From Mycobacterium szulgai (GTDB taxonomy: Bacteria > Actinomycetota > Actinomycetes > Mycobacteriales > Mycobacteriaceae): a DNA stretch of 64,000 nt. Numbering within the stretch: the stretch's first letter is position 1; each line of letters starts with the position of its first letter. Shown here one piece after another: positions 1 through 8,927 of the stretch. The stretch covers positions 1 through 64,000 of the forward strand of contig NZ_LQPW01000016.1 in assembly GCF_002116635.1 (NCBI RefSeq). Reading direction: 5' to 3'. Position numbers and translations under genes: made by a program. The notes under the pieces were generated by a model that saw nothing but the letters and a program-made list of their open reading frames with translations, had not been told where the DNA came from and did not search any database.

Positions 1-184
1 CACCCACCCAACCCCCGCCCGCGGTGGCGCCGTGTCCGGGACCGACCGGCGAACGCGCCCCGTGGTGGTATGAACCCTTCCAGCCACAACCATCACCGAC
101 AACCAACTAACCCGGCCACCTACCACTGGGCCCGATTCACCGACTACCGGTCTCTTACCTGCGGCTATACACCTTCAAGACAAA
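1..184. other. Window edge, no gene recognised
   Basis: No open frame here has a convincing start, mycobacterial codon use or a recognisable product. The stretch probably continues an intergenic region or a gene cut by the window edge. Confidence 0.4.
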
Positions 185-379
185 TTACTTGGGCAGGCGG
201 GGGAGTAGCAGGCCGTAGCCGTTGGCGCGCAAGCTGCACCGCAGCGCTGCCGTCGGGGTGTGGTCCAGCAGCCAACCGCTGATGGCTGACTGTTGGCGGG
301 TCACCGACTCGCCATCCACCTTCAGCAGCCTGAGCAACCTCAGCGCTGTTGACGGTTCCACTTCTGAAGCCGCGTCCAT
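185..379 (-). CDS. Small hypothetical protein, 64 aa
   Basis: I do not recognise this protein. It reads MDAASEVEPSTALRLLRLLK at its N-terminus and ends in GLLLPRLPK, with no membrane segment or known motif. Support for coding is a purine-rich stretch (GGGAGG) ahead of the ATG at 379. A longer reading from further upstream is possible, but the ATG with a ribosome site is the better start. It is isolated, facing away from the mpt63-like gene, in a stretch that otherwise looks non-coding. It could be a decayed remnant or a chance frame. Confidence 0.4.
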   Translation of the reverse strand: MDAASEVEPSTALRLLRLLKVDGESVTRQQSAISGWLLDHTPTAALRCSLRANGYGLLLPRLPK

Positions 380-966
380 CCTCGTTACCTCCCGCTCAGC
401 CGGATTGGCCGTGGCATGCCCCGGCTGGGAAAATCGATACCCAGATCGGGGGCCGCGCAAACCCGGCGCGGCCGGGAACCCCGGTGGTACCGGTTAGGGC
501 GGAGGTGCTTCGCGTCGTGGACGTTCGATGTGGATCAATCGACGCGAGATGCCGGCGAACGGCGTGTTCGATTCCAGCGACCGTCGCTTCAGCAAATCGA
601 ATGTCCCGGGGAGCAAGCGCACGGCGGAATTAGTCGTCGCGCCGAAAGATATTCCACACCAGTGCGGCATGAGTGGCGAAAGCCAGGCCTGCTTCTACCG
701 AATCGTCGTCGAATGCATGCGGTTCCCCGAATCGACTTGTGCCGCCGTAGTCCGGCATCGTCTCATTATCGACGCGACCGCCACGGCGTGGCAAAGCGAG
801 TACACGGAATGCGCAGCTAGACAGACATAATCGCGGTATGTCCCGATGCGCATGTTTGAGGCACGCGCGGATCGGCTATGGACAAACGTGGGGGGGTTCT
901 CGTAATTCACACGAAGCGTAGCGCTTCGGCGAGGAACGCTATGGACTCGAAAGGGAGGAGTCAAGT
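380..966. other. Long non-coding or decayed stretch before the mpt63-like gene
   Basis: About 590 bases hold several overlapping frames on both strands, none with consistent codon use or a known motif. From about 600 to 900 the composition is less GC-rich than the surrounding genes. It must contain the promoter of the mpt63-like gene, but I could not place one with confidence. It may be remnant DNA at a rearrangement junction, since it lies where the order stops matching M. tuberculosis. Confidence 0.4.
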
Positions 967-1446
967 ATGAAGTTCACGAAAACCGCTGCAAAAACTGCTA
1001 TCGGAGCCGCTGGAATCGCAGCTGCTGCCGCATTCAGCGCAGCTCCGGCAATGGCCAATCCAAGCATTCAGGATTTCGGCACGAGTGCGCCGCTCATCAG
1101 TGGGCCGCTGGTTACCGCCTACACGGTCAGCGACTTGCAGCCGAGCAGCACCACGATCCCTGGCTATACACCCAAGGGTCAGCTGTGGGAGGCCAACGTC
1201 ACCGCGGTGGCCAATAGCGGCACGGTGACGCCCGTGGTGTCCGACTTCAACGCGCGCACCGCAACCGGCCAGAACTACCACGTCGTCAACAACGTGCCTG
1301 CGCCGGCCGGTATCAACCCCGCGCCGATTCCGCAGGGCGGCCAAAGCACCGGAAAGGTCTACTTCGACGTGACCGGTGCCCCCCCGAATGGAGTCGTCTA
1401 CAACGACGGTGTTCAGGACGTCCTCATCTGGACGAATAACGCCTGA
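967..1446 (+). CDS. Secreted immunogenic protein, MPT63 family (DUF1942)
   Basis: The 159-aa product begins with a clear Sec signal peptide: MKFTKTAAK, then an Ala-rich hydrophobic core, with a probable cut after AMA near residue 30. The mature part matches the MPT63 (Rv1926c) fold as I remember it: YTVSDLQPSS, TIPGYTPKGQLWEANVT, VSDFNARTATG, IPQGGQSTGKVYFDVTG and a C-terminal DVLIWTNNA. MPT63 is a small secreted beta-sandwich antigen whose function is not settled. The ATG has a strong ribosome site (AAGGGAGGAG). In M. tuberculosis mpt63 is far from pyrH, so this is either a paralogue or a relocated copy. A hairpin follows the stop. Confidence 0.85.
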   Translation: MKFTKTAAKTAIGAAGIAAAAAFSAAPAMANPSIQDFGTSAPLISGPLVTAYTVSDLQPSSTTIPGYTPKGQLWEANVTAVANSGTVTPVVSDFNARTATGQNYHVVNNVPAPAGINPAPIPQGGQSTGKVYFDVTGAPPNGVVYNDGVQDVLIWTNNA

Positions 1447-1464
1447 CTTTTGCACGGCGTAACC

Positions 1465-1494
1465 CCTCCCCGCGTCAATGGCGACGCGGGGAGG
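1465..1494 (+). terminator. Hairpin terminator after the mpt63-like gene
   Basis: A perfect 12-bp stem (CCTCCCCGCGTC and its complement) encloses a 6-base loop 18 bases after the stop codon. The tail TTGCGTTTCT is only weakly T-rich, as is common for mycobacterial terminators. Confidence 0.65.
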
Positions 1495-1528
1495 TTGCGT
1501 TTCTGCCGGACTCGGGTACTCAACGGCG

Positions 1529-2464
1529 ATGACACGTTCGGACCACAGACCACCCGAAGTCGTCGAGCAGGCGCGTCAGCACACCGATCAAGCACGCGAG
1601 TCGATGCAGGAAAAGCGCGACGGCCTGGACGGCGGCTTGAGCGGCTGGGTGGCCAAACGCGCCGGGGAATGGCATCTCGAGGGTCAGGACGAGACCACGC
1701 TGCAGCGCCAGAAATTCTTCTGGAATGTGTTGGTGGACTACTGGTTTCGCATGGAGATAGACGGCTGGGAGAACGTCGGCGACGCGCCGGTGCTGCTGAT
1801 CGGTATCCATTCCGGTGCCCCGTTCGTCTGGGATGCGTGGACCGTCGGCCTCCAGTGGTGGCGACATTTCGGCCCTGAGCGTCCATTGCACGGCACCGCA
1901 CACGACGCGCTGATGGCGATTCCGGGTATCGGCCGCTATTTCCGGTCGATGGGTGTGCTTCCGGCCGCCCCGGACGCGATCGCCACGGCGCTGGCCGAGG
2001 GACGCGACGTGGCGTTGTGGCCGGGCGGTGAGGTGGATTCGCTGCGGCCGTGGACTGAGCGTGATCGCGCGAACCTGGCGGGGCGCAAGGGTTTCGTGAA
2101 GATGGCCATCGGCGCGGGAGTGCCGATCGTGCCCATCGCGACCGTCGGCGGCGCAGACGCGATGCCGGTACTGATCCGCGGTGATCGTCTCTCCCGGGCC
2201 TTGCGACTGGATCGGATACTGCGGCTCAAGGTGTTTCCGCTGGCCATCTCTCTGCCCTGGGGGATAGCGCCGGCGGCGCTTCCGCAGCTGCCGCTGCCGG
2301 CCAAGATCCGGACCCGGTTCATGCCCGCTGTCGAGGTGGATCACGATCCGGCCCGGGCATCCGACGACGAGTACATCGATCGCAAGTACCACGAGGTAGA
2401 GGACAGCATTCAGCGCGGGATGGACGCGCTGGCACGCAGACGCACCCTGCCGGTATTCGGCTGA
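1529..2464 (+). CDS. Lysophospholipid acyltransferase-like protein (PlsC/MGAT-like)
   Basis: The 311-aa protein looks like the LPLAT superfamily, which moves acyl groups from acyl-CoA to lysophospholipids or glycerides at the membrane face. Near residue 92 it has IGIHSGAPFVWDAW where the catalytic HX4D box is expected, though here the His-Asp spacing is longer. ALWPGGEVDSLRPW takes the place of the usual FPEG substrate motif, and VPIVPIATVGG matches the conserved PIVP block. There is no obvious signal peptide. I chose the ATG at 1529; an in-frame ATG at 1478 adds 17 residues but reads into the terminator region. Neither start has a strong ribosome site. The exact substrate cannot be told. Confidence 0.75.
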   Translation: MTRSDHRPPEVVEQARQHTDQARESMQEKRDGLDGGLSGWVAKRAGEWHLEGQDETTLQRQKFFWNVLVDYWFRMEIDGWENVGDAPVLLIGIHSGAPFVWDAWTVGLQWWRHFGPERPLHGTAHDALMAIPGIGRYFRSMGVLPAAPDAIATALAEGRDVALWPGGEVDSLRPWTERDRANLAGRKGFVKMAIGAGVPIVPIATVGGADAMPVLIRGDRLSRALRLDRILRLKVFPLAISLPWGIAPAALPQLPLPAKIRTRFMPAVEVDHDPARASDDEYIDRKYHEVEDSIQRGMDALARRRTLPVFG

Positions 2465-2469
2465 GGCCG

Positions 2470-3207
2470 CTATTGCGCGATCGAGCCCTCCGCCGGCGTC
2501 GGCGCTGCCCAGGCCGGGTTCAGCAGCGGGTCGCCGACCACCCATCGCGGTTGCGGTGGCGTCACCGCCATATAGCCCACACCGCGCACGGTATCGATCA
2601 TCGACTCGTACTCGGGGCCAAGCTTGGCCCGCAGCCGTCGCACGTGCACATCGACGGTTCGGATACGTCCGGTGCAGTCGTATCCCCACACTTCGTGCAT
2701 GAGCCGGGTGCGGCTGAAGGCCCGGCCCGCATGCTGCACAAGGAAATTCAGCAACTTGAATTCGGTGAGCGTCAGGCCGAGGCCCTTGCCGTCCACCGAC
2801 ACGCTGTAGCTGTCGGGGTGCAAGACGAGGTCCCCGAATTGCAATGTGCCGGCAAGGGCGCTGCGGCGGCGCGCGATCGCCAACCGCAATCGCGTTTGCA
2901 GCTCGGTTGCGCCGGCAGCCGCCAGCAGCACGTCGTCGAAATTCCAGTCCACGTCGACTTCGACGAAGTCGGCAGGCGCGACGACGGCGACCACGGCAAG
3001 CGACGGCATACTGGCCGTCAGACGCCGGCAGACCCGGCGCGCCGTGACCAGATCGCTGCGCGCGTCGATCACGGCTACGTCGGCGCCGCCGGCTACCGCT
3101 TCGTCGCTATCGTCCAGCGGCGCGCGGCGAATGACCTGCGCAAAGGACGACAGTGTGGGCAGCGACGACTCGAAATCTGCGGCATTGGTCAGTAGCAGGA
3201 CTTCCAA
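2470..3207 (-). CDS. OmpR-family transcriptional regulator, GlnR-like (Rv2884 orthologue)
   Basis: This 245-aa protein has an N-terminal receiver-like domain (residues 1-110) with a likely phospho-site Asp in VAVIDARSDL but weak conservation otherwise. The C-terminal winged helix (about 130-230) carries GLTLTEFKLLNFLVQHAGR, HEVWGYD, RIRTVDVHVRRLRAKLG and TVRGVGYM, which are signature blocks of OmpR/PhoB DNA-binding domains. The best start is TTG at 3207, preceded by GGAGACG. The open frame continues upstream across pyrH on the opposite strand, but that part is a shadow. No histidine kinase gene is adjacent, so it is an orphan like GlnR. It is divergent from pyrH, as in M. tuberculosis. Confidence 0.88.
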   Translation of the reverse strand: MEVLLLTNAADFESSLPTLSSFAQVIRRAPLDDSDEAVAGGADVAVIDARSDLVTARRVCRRLTASMPSLAVVAVVAPADFVEVDVDWNFDDVLLAAAGATELQTRLRLAIARRRSALAGTLQFGDLVLHPDSYSVSVDGKGLGLTLTEFKLLNFLVQHAGRAFSRTRLMHEVWGYDCTGRIRTVDVHVRRLRAKLGPEYESMIDTVRGVGYMAVTPPQPRWVVGDPLLNPAWAAPTPAEGSIAQ

Positions 3208-3471
3208 CAGACGTCTCCAAACTTGATCAGGGTGCCCGACCCCCTCTCCGTAGGCACCTCCGGGGAGATGACTGCAGCGCAGCGCTGGATACCCGATTAA
3301 GGGCCGAACTATTCCAACCCTGTGGAATGACTTCGCCCAACAACCGCGCACGATCGGATCGTCAACTGGGCAAATAACGCACCCCGCCCACGCGGGGGTG
3401 GTGGGATGAGGCAGGATATGAGCGGCCGTCCCAGGTGGTTGCCGGGATGGCACTGTCATGCGAGGAGACTG

Positions 3472-4218
3472 ATGACGGAGCCGACGAGCACCAACGGCAT
3501 ACCGGTCCGGCCGTCGAGGTATTCGCGGGTGCTGCTCAAGCTGGGCGGCGAAATGTTCGGTGGTGGGCAGGTCGGGCTGGACCCCGATGTCGTGGCGCAG
3601 GTGGCCCGTCAGATCGCCGACGTGGTCCGCGGGGGTGTGCAGATCGCTGTGGTGATCGGCGGGGGCAACTTCTTCCGTGGGGCACAACTGCAGCAGCTGG
3701 GCATGGAGCGCACCCGGTCGGACTACATGGGCATGCTCGGAACGGTAATGAACAGTCTTGCCCTGCAGGACTTTCTGGAAAAGGAAGGCATCGTCACCCG
3801 GGTCCAGACCGCGATCACCATGGGCCAGGTTGCCGAGCCCTATCTTCCGCTGCGGGCCGTGCGCCATCTGGAGAAGGGGCGGGTGGTCATTTTCGGCGCC
3901 GGCATGGGGCTGCCGTACTTCTCCACCGACACCACCGCGGCCCAGCGGGCGCTCGAGATCGGCGCCGATGTGGTCTTGATGGCCAAGGCGGTCGACGGCG
4001 TATTCGCCGACGATCCGCGGACGAACCCCGACGCCGAACTGCTCACCGCCGTCAGCCATCGCGAGGTGCTAGACCGTGGGCTGCGGGTGGCCGATGCGAC
4101 CGCGTTCAGTCTTTGCATGGACAATGACATGCCGATCCTGGTGTTCAACCTGCTGACCGATGGCAATATCGCCCGAGCGGTCGCTGGTGAGAAGATCGGG
4201 ACGCTGGTCACCACGTGA
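3472..4218 (+). CDS. pyrH: Uridylate kinase
   Basis: PyrH phosphorylates UMP to UDP with ATP in pyrimidine synthesis and works as a hexamer in the cytosol. The 248-aa protein shows the amino-acid-kinase fold: [24 protein letters not shown], the UMP-site [30 protein letters not shown] and [10 protein letters not shown]. It is nearly identical to my memory of the M. tuberculosis protein apart from the variable first 20 residues. The ATG at 3472 follows GAGGAG; an upstream ATG at 3406 would add 22 unlikely residues. It is followed by a MIRU-like spacer and then frr. Confidence 0.97.
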   Translation: MTEPTSTNGIPVRPSRYSRVLLKLGGEMFGGGQVGLDPDVVAQVARQIADVVRGGVQIAVVIGGGNFFRGAQLQQLGMERTRSDYMGMLGTVMNSLALQDFLEKEGIVTRVQTAITMGQVAEPYLPLRAVRHLEKGRVVIFGAGMGLPYFSTDTTAAQRALEIGADVVLMAKAVDGVFADDPRTNPDAELLTAVSHREVLDRGLRVADATAFSLCMDNDMPILVFNLLTDGNIARAVAGEKIGTLVTT

Positions 4219-4294
4219 GGAGCGGCGCAGATGATCCGCGCTGGCGACGATGCAGAGCGGAGCGATGGCGGAGCGATGAGGAGGAGCGGCGCAG
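4219..4294 (+). repeat. MIRU-like interspersed repeat between pyrH and frr
   Basis: The spacer is built from repeated motifs: GAGGAGCGGCGCAGATGAT occurs just after the pyrH stop and again at about 4280 just before frr, with GGCGACGATGCAGAGCGGAG and GCGGAGCGATG between them. A close relative fills the mqo-GNAT spacer near 56.9 kb. The motif resembles MIRU elements, which sit between genes of an operon and supply start, stop and ribosome-site sequence. The second GAGGAG serves as the frr ribosome site. Confidence 0.75.
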
Positions 4295-4852
4295 ATGATA
4301 GATGAGGCTCTCTTCGACGCCGAAGAGAAAATGGAAAAGGCCGTATCGGTGGCCCGCGATGACTTGTCCACGATCCGGACCGGTCGTGCCAACCCGGGCA
4401 TGTTCTCCCGGATCGCCATCGACTACTACGGTTCGACTACGCCCATCACCCAGCTGGCCAGCATCAATGTGCCGGAGGCGCGGCTCGTCGTCATCAAGCC
4501 CTACGAAGCCGGCCAGCTGCACGCAATCGAGACGGCCATCCGCAATTCCGACCTGGGCGTCAATCCCAGCAATGACGGCACTCTCATTCGGGTCGCGGTA
4601 CCCCAGCTCACCGAGGAACGTCGTCGCGAGCTGGTCAAGCAGGCCAAGGGCAAAGGCGAGGACGCCAAGGTCTCGGTGCGCAACATCCGTCGCAAAGCCA
4701 TGGAAGAACTGCACCGCATTCGCAAGGACGGCGAGGCCGGCGAGGACGAGGTCGTCCGCGCGGAAAAGGACCTGGAGAAATCCACTCACCAGTACGTCGC
4801 GCAGATCGATGAGCTGGTCAAGCACAAAGAAGGCGAGCTGCTGGAGGTCTAG
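4295..4852 (+). CDS. frr: Ribosome recycling factor
   Basis: RRF splits the post-termination ribosome together with EF-G. The 185-aa length is exactly that of the family. Diagnostic blocks are [32 protein letters not shown], the conserved [22 protein letters not shown], and [15 protein letters not shown]. The start ATG follows the GAGGAG of the MIRU-like spacer. It lies between pyrH and cdsA in the usual actinobacterial order. Confidence 0.97.
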   Translation: MIDEALFDAEEKMEKAVSVARDDLSTIRTGRANPGMFSRIAIDYYGSTTPITQLASINVPEARLVVIKPYEAGQLHAIETAIRNSDLGVNPSNDGTLIRVAVPQLTEERRRELVKQAKGKGEDAKVSVRNIRRKAMEELHRIRKDGEAGEDEVVRAEKDLEKSTHQYVAQIDELVKHKEGELLEV

Positions 4853-4884
4853 CGACCGTCCAGCAGCTAAGTCCCTTCAGATCA

Positions 4885-5787
4885 GTGGCAACCACCGATA
4901 CCGACCCCGGCGCGCCGCAAGACGAGCCTGCGCAGCCGCCGAAGAAGGCGTCGCGAGCCGGGCGCGATCTGCGCGCCGCGAATCTGGTGGGCTGGGGTAT
5001 CGGCCTCGCCCTCATCGCGACGGTGATCTACGCCCCGCGTGGCTGGGTCGTGTTCTGCGCGGGTGCCGCGCTGATCGGCAGCCACGAGGTGGTGCGCCGG
5101 CTGCGCGAAGCCGGGTATCTGATTCCGGTCATCCCGCTGTTGGTCGGCGGTCAGGTCACCGTCTGGATGACCTGGCCCTACCGCGCGGTTGGTGCCCTGG
5201 CCGGGTTCGGCGCCATGGTGGTGGTCTGCATGGTATGGCGGCTTTTCATGCAGGACGCGCGCGACGACAACGACGCGCCGAAGACGAGCAACTATTTGCG
5301 CGACGTATCGGCAACGGTCTTTTTGTGCGCGTGGGTGCCCCTGTTCACGGCTTTTGCCGCGATGCTCGTGTACGACCCCAAACACGGCCCCGGGTACGTC
5401 TTTTGCCTGATGCTCGCAACCACCAGCTCCGACGTGGGCGGCTACGCATTCGGAGTCTTCTTCGGCAAGCATCCGATGGTCCCGAAGATCAGCCCGAAGA
5501 AGTCCTGGGAGGGTTTTGCCGGTTCGTTAATCTGCGGGATCACCGCGACGATCCTGACGGGGACTTTCTTAGCCGGAAGAACGCCATGGGTCGGCGCGCT
5601 GCTGGGTCTGCTTTTCGTGCTCACCACCACGTTGGGCGATCTGGTCGAGTCGCAGGTCAAGCGTGACCTGGGCATCAAGGACATGGGCCGGCTGCTGCCC
5701 GGCCACGGTGGCCTGATGGACCGGCTCGACGGCATACTTCCCTCCGCGGTGACGGCCTGGATAGTGCTGACCCTGATTCCTTACTAA
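4885..5787 (+). CDS. cdsA: Phosphatidate cytidylyltransferase
   Basis: CdsA makes CDP-diacylglycerol from phosphatidate and CTP, the branch point to phosphatidylinositol and cardiolipin, in the plasma membrane. The 300-aa protein has a charged, Pro-rich N-terminal tail of about 35 residues, then a series of hydrophobic membrane segments. Near the C-terminus is the family signature [25 protein letters not shown]. The start is GTG at 4885. It lies 32 bases after frr and 20 bases before rlmN, so the three are probably cotranscribed. Confidence 0.95.
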   Translation: MATTDTDPGAPQDEPAQPPKKASRAGRDLRAANLVGWGIGLALIATVIYAPRGWVVFCAGAALIGSHEVVRRLREAGYLIPVIPLLVGGQVTVWMTWPYRAVGALAGFGAMVVVCMVWRLFMQDARDDNDAPKTSNYLRDVSATVFLCAWVPLFTAFAAMLVYDPKHGPGYVFCLMLATTSSDVGGYAFGVFFGKHPMVPKISPKKSWEGFAGSLICGITATILTGTFLAGRTPWVGALLGLLFVLTTTLGDLVESQVKRDLGIKDMGRLLPGHGGLMDRLDGILPSAVTAWIVLTLIPY

Positions 5788-5807
5788 GGGCCGATACTGG
5801 ACAGATC

Positions 5808-6899
5808 ATGGTCCAACAGTTGATCTTCGAGGCACCTCGGCGTGGCCAGCCGCCGCGTCACCTGGCCGACCTCGACGCGGCGGGGCGTGCGTCAGCCGTT
5901 GCGGAGCTCGGACTGCCGGCGTTTCGGGCCAAACAGCTGGCGCATCAGTACTACGGCCGGTTGATCGCCGACCCACGGCAGATGACCGACCTGCCCGCGG
6001 CGGTGCGAGAGCAGCTCGCCGAGACGATGTTCCCCGAGCTGCTCACCGGGGCCCGCCACGTCGCCTGTGATGCCGGCCAGACGCGAAAGACGCTGTGGCG
6101 GGCCCAAGACGGCGCGACCATCGAATCGGTGCTGATGCGCTACCCCCAGCGCAACACGGTGTGCATCTCATCGCAGGCCGGCTGTGGCATGGCCTGCCCC
6201 TTCTGCGCCACCGGCCAAGGCGGGCTGACCCGAAACCTGTCGACCGCGGAAATCCTCGAGCAGGTGCGTGCCGCCGCGGCGACGCTGCGCGACGACTTCG
6301 GCGATCGGCTGTCCAACGTGGTGTTCATGGGCATGGGAGAGCCGCTGGCGAACTACGCCAGGGTGCGCGACGCGGTGCAACGCATCACCGAACCACCGCC
6401 TTCGGGTTTCGGGATTTCAGCGCGCTCGGTGACGGTGTCGACGGTGGGTCTGGCGCCGGCCATCCGCAAGCTTGCCGATGAGCGGCTGGGCGTCACCCTG
6501 GCGCTGTCCCTGCATGCCCCTGACGATGAGCTGCGCGACACGCTGGTTCCGGTCAACAACCGGTGGAAGATCCCTGAGGCACTGGACGCGGCCCGCTATT
6601 ACGCCGACGTCACCGGCCGGCGGGTGTCCGTCGAGTACGCGTTGATCCGGGAGGTCAACGACCAACCGTGGCGGGCAGATCTGCTGGGCCGGCGGTTGCA
6701 TCGGGCGCTGGGGCCGCTGGTGCATGTCAACCTGATCCCGCTCAACCCGACACCGGGCAGCCAATGGGACGCCAGCCCCAAACCGGTCGAACGGGAATTC
6801 GTCAAACGTGTTCGTGCACAAGGCGTTTCGTGCACGGTTCGCGATACCCGGGGCCGGGAGATCAGTGCCGCATGCGGACAGCTGGCCGCTGAGGGGTAA
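5808..6899 (+). CDS. rlmN: Dual-specificity 23S rRNA/tRNA adenine-C2 methyltransferase (radical SAM)
   Basis: RlmN methylates C2 of A2503 in 23S rRNA and of A37 in some tRNAs. The 363-aa protein has the radical-SAM cluster site [11 protein letters not shown] near residue 125, the GMGEPL loop ([12 protein letters not shown]), VSTVGLAP and the C-terminal block [21 protein letters not shown]. In that block the conserved Cys of the family acts as the methyl carrier. The ATG at 5808 is 20 bases after the cdsA stop. Confidence 0.95.
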   Translation: MVQQLIFEAPRRGQPPRHLADLDAAGRASAVAELGLPAFRAKQLAHQYYGRLIADPRQMTDLPAAVREQLAETMFPELLTGARHVACDAGQTRKTLWRAQDGATIESVLMRYPQRNTVCISSQAGCGMACPFCATGQGGLTRNLSTAEILEQVRAAAATLRDDFGDRLSNVVFMGMGEPLANYARVRDAVQRITEPPPSGFGISARSVTVSTVGLAPAIRKLADERLGVTLALSLHAPDDELRDTLVPVNNRWKIPEALDAARYYADVTGRRVSVEYALIREVNDQPWRADLLGRRLHRALGPLVHVNLIPLNPTPGSQWDASPKPVEREFVKRVRAQGVSCTVRDTRGREISAACGQLAAEG

Positions 6900-6950
6900 C
6901 GAGCTGGCGTGGCGATGAACCCGCGAAGGATGCGCTTCGTCAAATACGGT

Positions 6951-7460
6951 ATGACCCTTCGCCTGCTCTCCCGAAGCAAAGCCGCTGCGGCCGTGGTAGC
7001 CGCGTTTATCTTGATGTTCGGCCTGGCCACCGCGCCGCGCGCGCTCGCGGCCGATGATCGTCTCAACTTCACCGCCACCACCCTGGGCGGCGCCCCCTTC
7101 AACGGTGCGAGCCTGCAGGGCAAGCCGGCGGTGTTGTGGTTCTGGACGCCGTGGTGCCCGTTCTGCAACTCCGAGGCGCCCGGCCTGAGTCAGGTGGCGG
7201 CCGCCAATCCAGGGGTGACCTTCGTCGGCGTCGCGGCTCATTCGGATGTGGGGGCGATGCAGGGCTTCGTCGCCAAGTACGGTCTCAATTTCACCAACCT
7301 CAACGACGCAGACGGTGCGATCTGGGCCCGTTACAACGTGCCATGGCAGCCGGCCTGGGTTTTCTATCGCGCGGACGGCTCCTCGACGTTCGTCAACAAC
7401 CCGAGCGCGGCCATGTCGGAGCAGGAGCTGGCCGGCCGGGTGGCGGCGCTGACGGCCTGA
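6951..7460 (+). CDS. mpt53: Secreted thioredoxin-like disulfide oxidoreductase Mpt53 (DsbE-like)
   Basis: Mpt53 oxidises thiols of exported proteins outside the cell membrane. From the ATG at 6951 the 169-aa precursor begins MTLRLLSRSK followed by a hydrophobic core and a cut site after RALA. The active site is FWTPWCPFCNSE (WCPFC). The rest matches Rv2878c closely as I recall: VTFVGVAAHSDVGAMQGF, NFTNLNDADGAIWARYNVPWQPAWVFY. In-frame starts at 6909 (GTG), 6915 and 6930 would add up to 14 residues; the shorter start gives a length near that of the M. tuberculosis protein. The next gene encodes a CcdA-like membrane protein, its likely electron partner. Confidence 0.92.
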   Translation: MTLRLLSRSKAAAAVVAAFILMFGLATAPRALAADDRLNFTATTLGGAPFNGASLQGKPAVLWFWTPWCPFCNSEAPGLSQVAAANPGVTFVGVAAHSDVGAMQGFVAKYGLNFTNLNDADGAIWARYNVPWQPAWVFYRADGSSTFVNNPSAAMSEQELAGRVAALTA

Positions 7461-7464
7461 ACCG

Positions 7465-8370
7465 GTGAACCAGGCGTTGATCGGATTGGCCTTCGCCGCC
7501 GGGTTGGTGGCAGTGCTGAACCCTTGCGGCTTTGCCATGCTGCCCGCGTACCTGCTGCTGGTGGTACGCGGGCAGCCGTCTGCCGAGCCGGCCTCTGTGC
7601 TCGGCGCCGTGGGCCGGGCGCTGGGCGCCACGCTGGGGATGGCGCTGGGTTTCTTGACGGTATTCGGCCTGTTCGCAGCGCTGACCATCGCAGCGGCCGA
7701 CACGGTGCAGCGCTACCTGCCGTATGCCACCGTGGTGATCGGCACCGTGCTGCTGGCATTGGGTATTTGGTTGCTGGCAGGCCGCGAACTGACGGCGCTG
7801 ACGCCGCGACAGCGGACGGCGCGATGGGCGCCGACCGTTCGGTTGGGATCCATGTACGGCTACGGCGTCAGCTATGCGATCGCGTCGTTGTCGTGCACCA
7901 TCGGCCCATTCCTGGCGGTCACCGGGGCCGGCCTTCGGGGTGGTTCGGTAGCGGGCAGCGTGGTCGTCTATCTCGCCTACATCGGCGGGCTCACCCTGGT
8001 GGTCGGTGTGCTTGCGATCGCGGCAGCCACCGCGAGTTCGGCACTGGCCGACCGCTTGCGACGCATCCTGCCGTTCGTAAACCGGCTCAGTGGGGCGGTG
8101 CTGGTGCTGGTCGGGCTGTACGTGGGCTACTACGGCATCTATGAGGTGCGGCTGTTCACCGGCAATGCCGATCCTCGGGATGCGGTGATCACCGCGGCCG
8201 GGCGGGTGCAAGGAGCGCTGGCGGGCTGGGTGCATCAGCACGGCGGATGGCCGTGGGCAGCGGCCCTCGTAGCACTGGTGTGTGTTGGGTTGGCCGGGGT
8301 TGTGGGGCGGCAAAAATGGCTGCGCAGACAGCGCGACACCAAAGATGCGCTTGCGGTGATGTCAAAGTAG
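7465..8370 (+). CDS. CcdA/DsbD-like membrane electron transporter (Rv2877c orthologue)
   Basis: CcdA-type proteins carry reducing or oxidising equivalents across the membrane to thioredoxin-like proteins. The 301-aa product has six or more hydrophobic segments. Two conserved cysteines lie in the expected segments: VLNPCGFAMLPAY near residue 20 and IASLSCTIGPFL near residue 145. The start is GTG at 7465, four bases after the mpt53 stop, so the two form a tight operon. A homologous domain is fused to a thioredoxin domain in dipZ 3 kb away, which supports the pairing with Mpt53. Confidence 0.9.
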   Translation: MNQALIGLAFAAGLVAVLNPCGFAMLPAYLLLVVRGQPSAEPASVLGAVGRALGATLGMALGFLTVFGLFAALTIAAADTVQRYLPYATVVIGTVLLALGIWLLAGRELTALTPRQRTARWAPTVRLGSMYGYGVSYAIASLSCTIGPFLAVTGAGLRGGSVAGSVVVYLAYIGGLTLVVGVLAIAAATASSALADRLRRILPFVNRLSGAVLVLVGLYVGYYGIYEVRLFTGNADPRDAVITAAGRVQGALAGWVHQHGGWPWAAALVALVCVGLAGVVGRQKWLRRQRDTKDALAVMSK

Positions 8371-8384
8371 TGTCACCATGACAC
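8370..8384. promoter_or_regulatory. Palindrome just before the ribbon-helix-helix gene (likely autoregulatory operator)
   Basis: GTGTCA-CCA-TGACAC is a perfect inverted repeat with 6-bp arms, ending one base before the ATG at 8386. A third TGTCA copy lies just upstream at about 8360. Small DNA-binding proteins of the ribbon-helix-helix class often repress their own gene from such sites. That role is inferred. Confidence 0.55.
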
Positions 8385-8385
8385 C

Positions 8386-8904
8386 ATGGATTTACAGCCT
8401 TATGTCGACGCGGTTCGGCACGAGCTGAACCTGGCCGCGGCCGCCGCCGGTGCCGAGGCGCAGAGTCTCGCCGAGCGACTGACTGCTCCGCTCGAGTCGG
8501 CCCTGCGGCTGGCGCTGCTGGAAGCGTTGTCGGCGGCGGCCGACGAGATCACCGGTGAACTCGCGCCGCGATCCGTGGAGGTTCGGCTCCGGGGACGCGA
8601 CCCGGAGTTCGTTCTGAGCGACGGCCCGCACGAGCCCGATACCGGCGACCAGCACCAGGTGTTCGAGGCGCACTACCAACCCCTCGATGGCGCCCTCGAT
8701 TCGGGCGACGGCGGCACCTGGCGAGTCACCCTGCGGCTGCCCGAGGGGCTACGCGCGGCCGTCGAAGCGGCCGCCCGCCGCGACGGAACGTCGCTGAACG
8801 CATGGCTGGTGCGCGCCGCCGCGAAGGCCAGCCACGGGGTGGGCGCGCCGTCCGATTACAGCGCCCGCGGTCACGGTCAGCACGTGACCGGCTGGGTGCG
8901 CTGA
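8386..8904 (+). CDS. HicB-like / ribbon-helix-helix protein
   Basis: The 172-aa protein has an N-terminal helical part rich in Ala, Leu and Glu (residues 1-60), a middle beta region (SVEVRLRGRDPEFVL, WRVTLRLPEGLRAAVEAAA) and then RRDGTSLNAWLVRAAAKA. The pattern LPEGLR-x(n)-GTSLNAWLVRA is that of HicB/Arc-type ribbon-helix-helix domains, which bind DNA as dimers. No HicA toxin gene is adjacent. It lies directly upstream of the DUF4097 gene with a 23-base gap, so they are likely cotranscribed. I do not remember an equivalent pair at this place in M. tuberculosis. Confidence 0.7.
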   Translation: MDLQPYVDAVRHELNLAAAAAGAEAQSLAERLTAPLESALRLALLEALSAAADEITGELAPRSVEVRLRGRDPEFVLSDGPHEPDTGDQHQVFEAHYQPLDGALDSGDGGTWRVTLRLPEGLRAAVEAAARRDGTSLNAWLVRAAAKASHGVGAPSDYSARGHGQHVTGWVR

Positions 8905-8927
8905 CCTCAATTACCAAGGAGACGACA

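Noticed and set aside
3208..4059. N-terminal extension of the OmpR-type regulator across pyrH
   Set aside because: It is antisense to pyrH, which is certain; the regulator is complete from the TTG at 3207.
4302..5666. 454-residue Arg-rich frame overlapping frr and cdsA
   Set aside because: Composition (Arg, Ser, Pro) is that of an off-frame reading of high-GC DNA and both real genes are complete.
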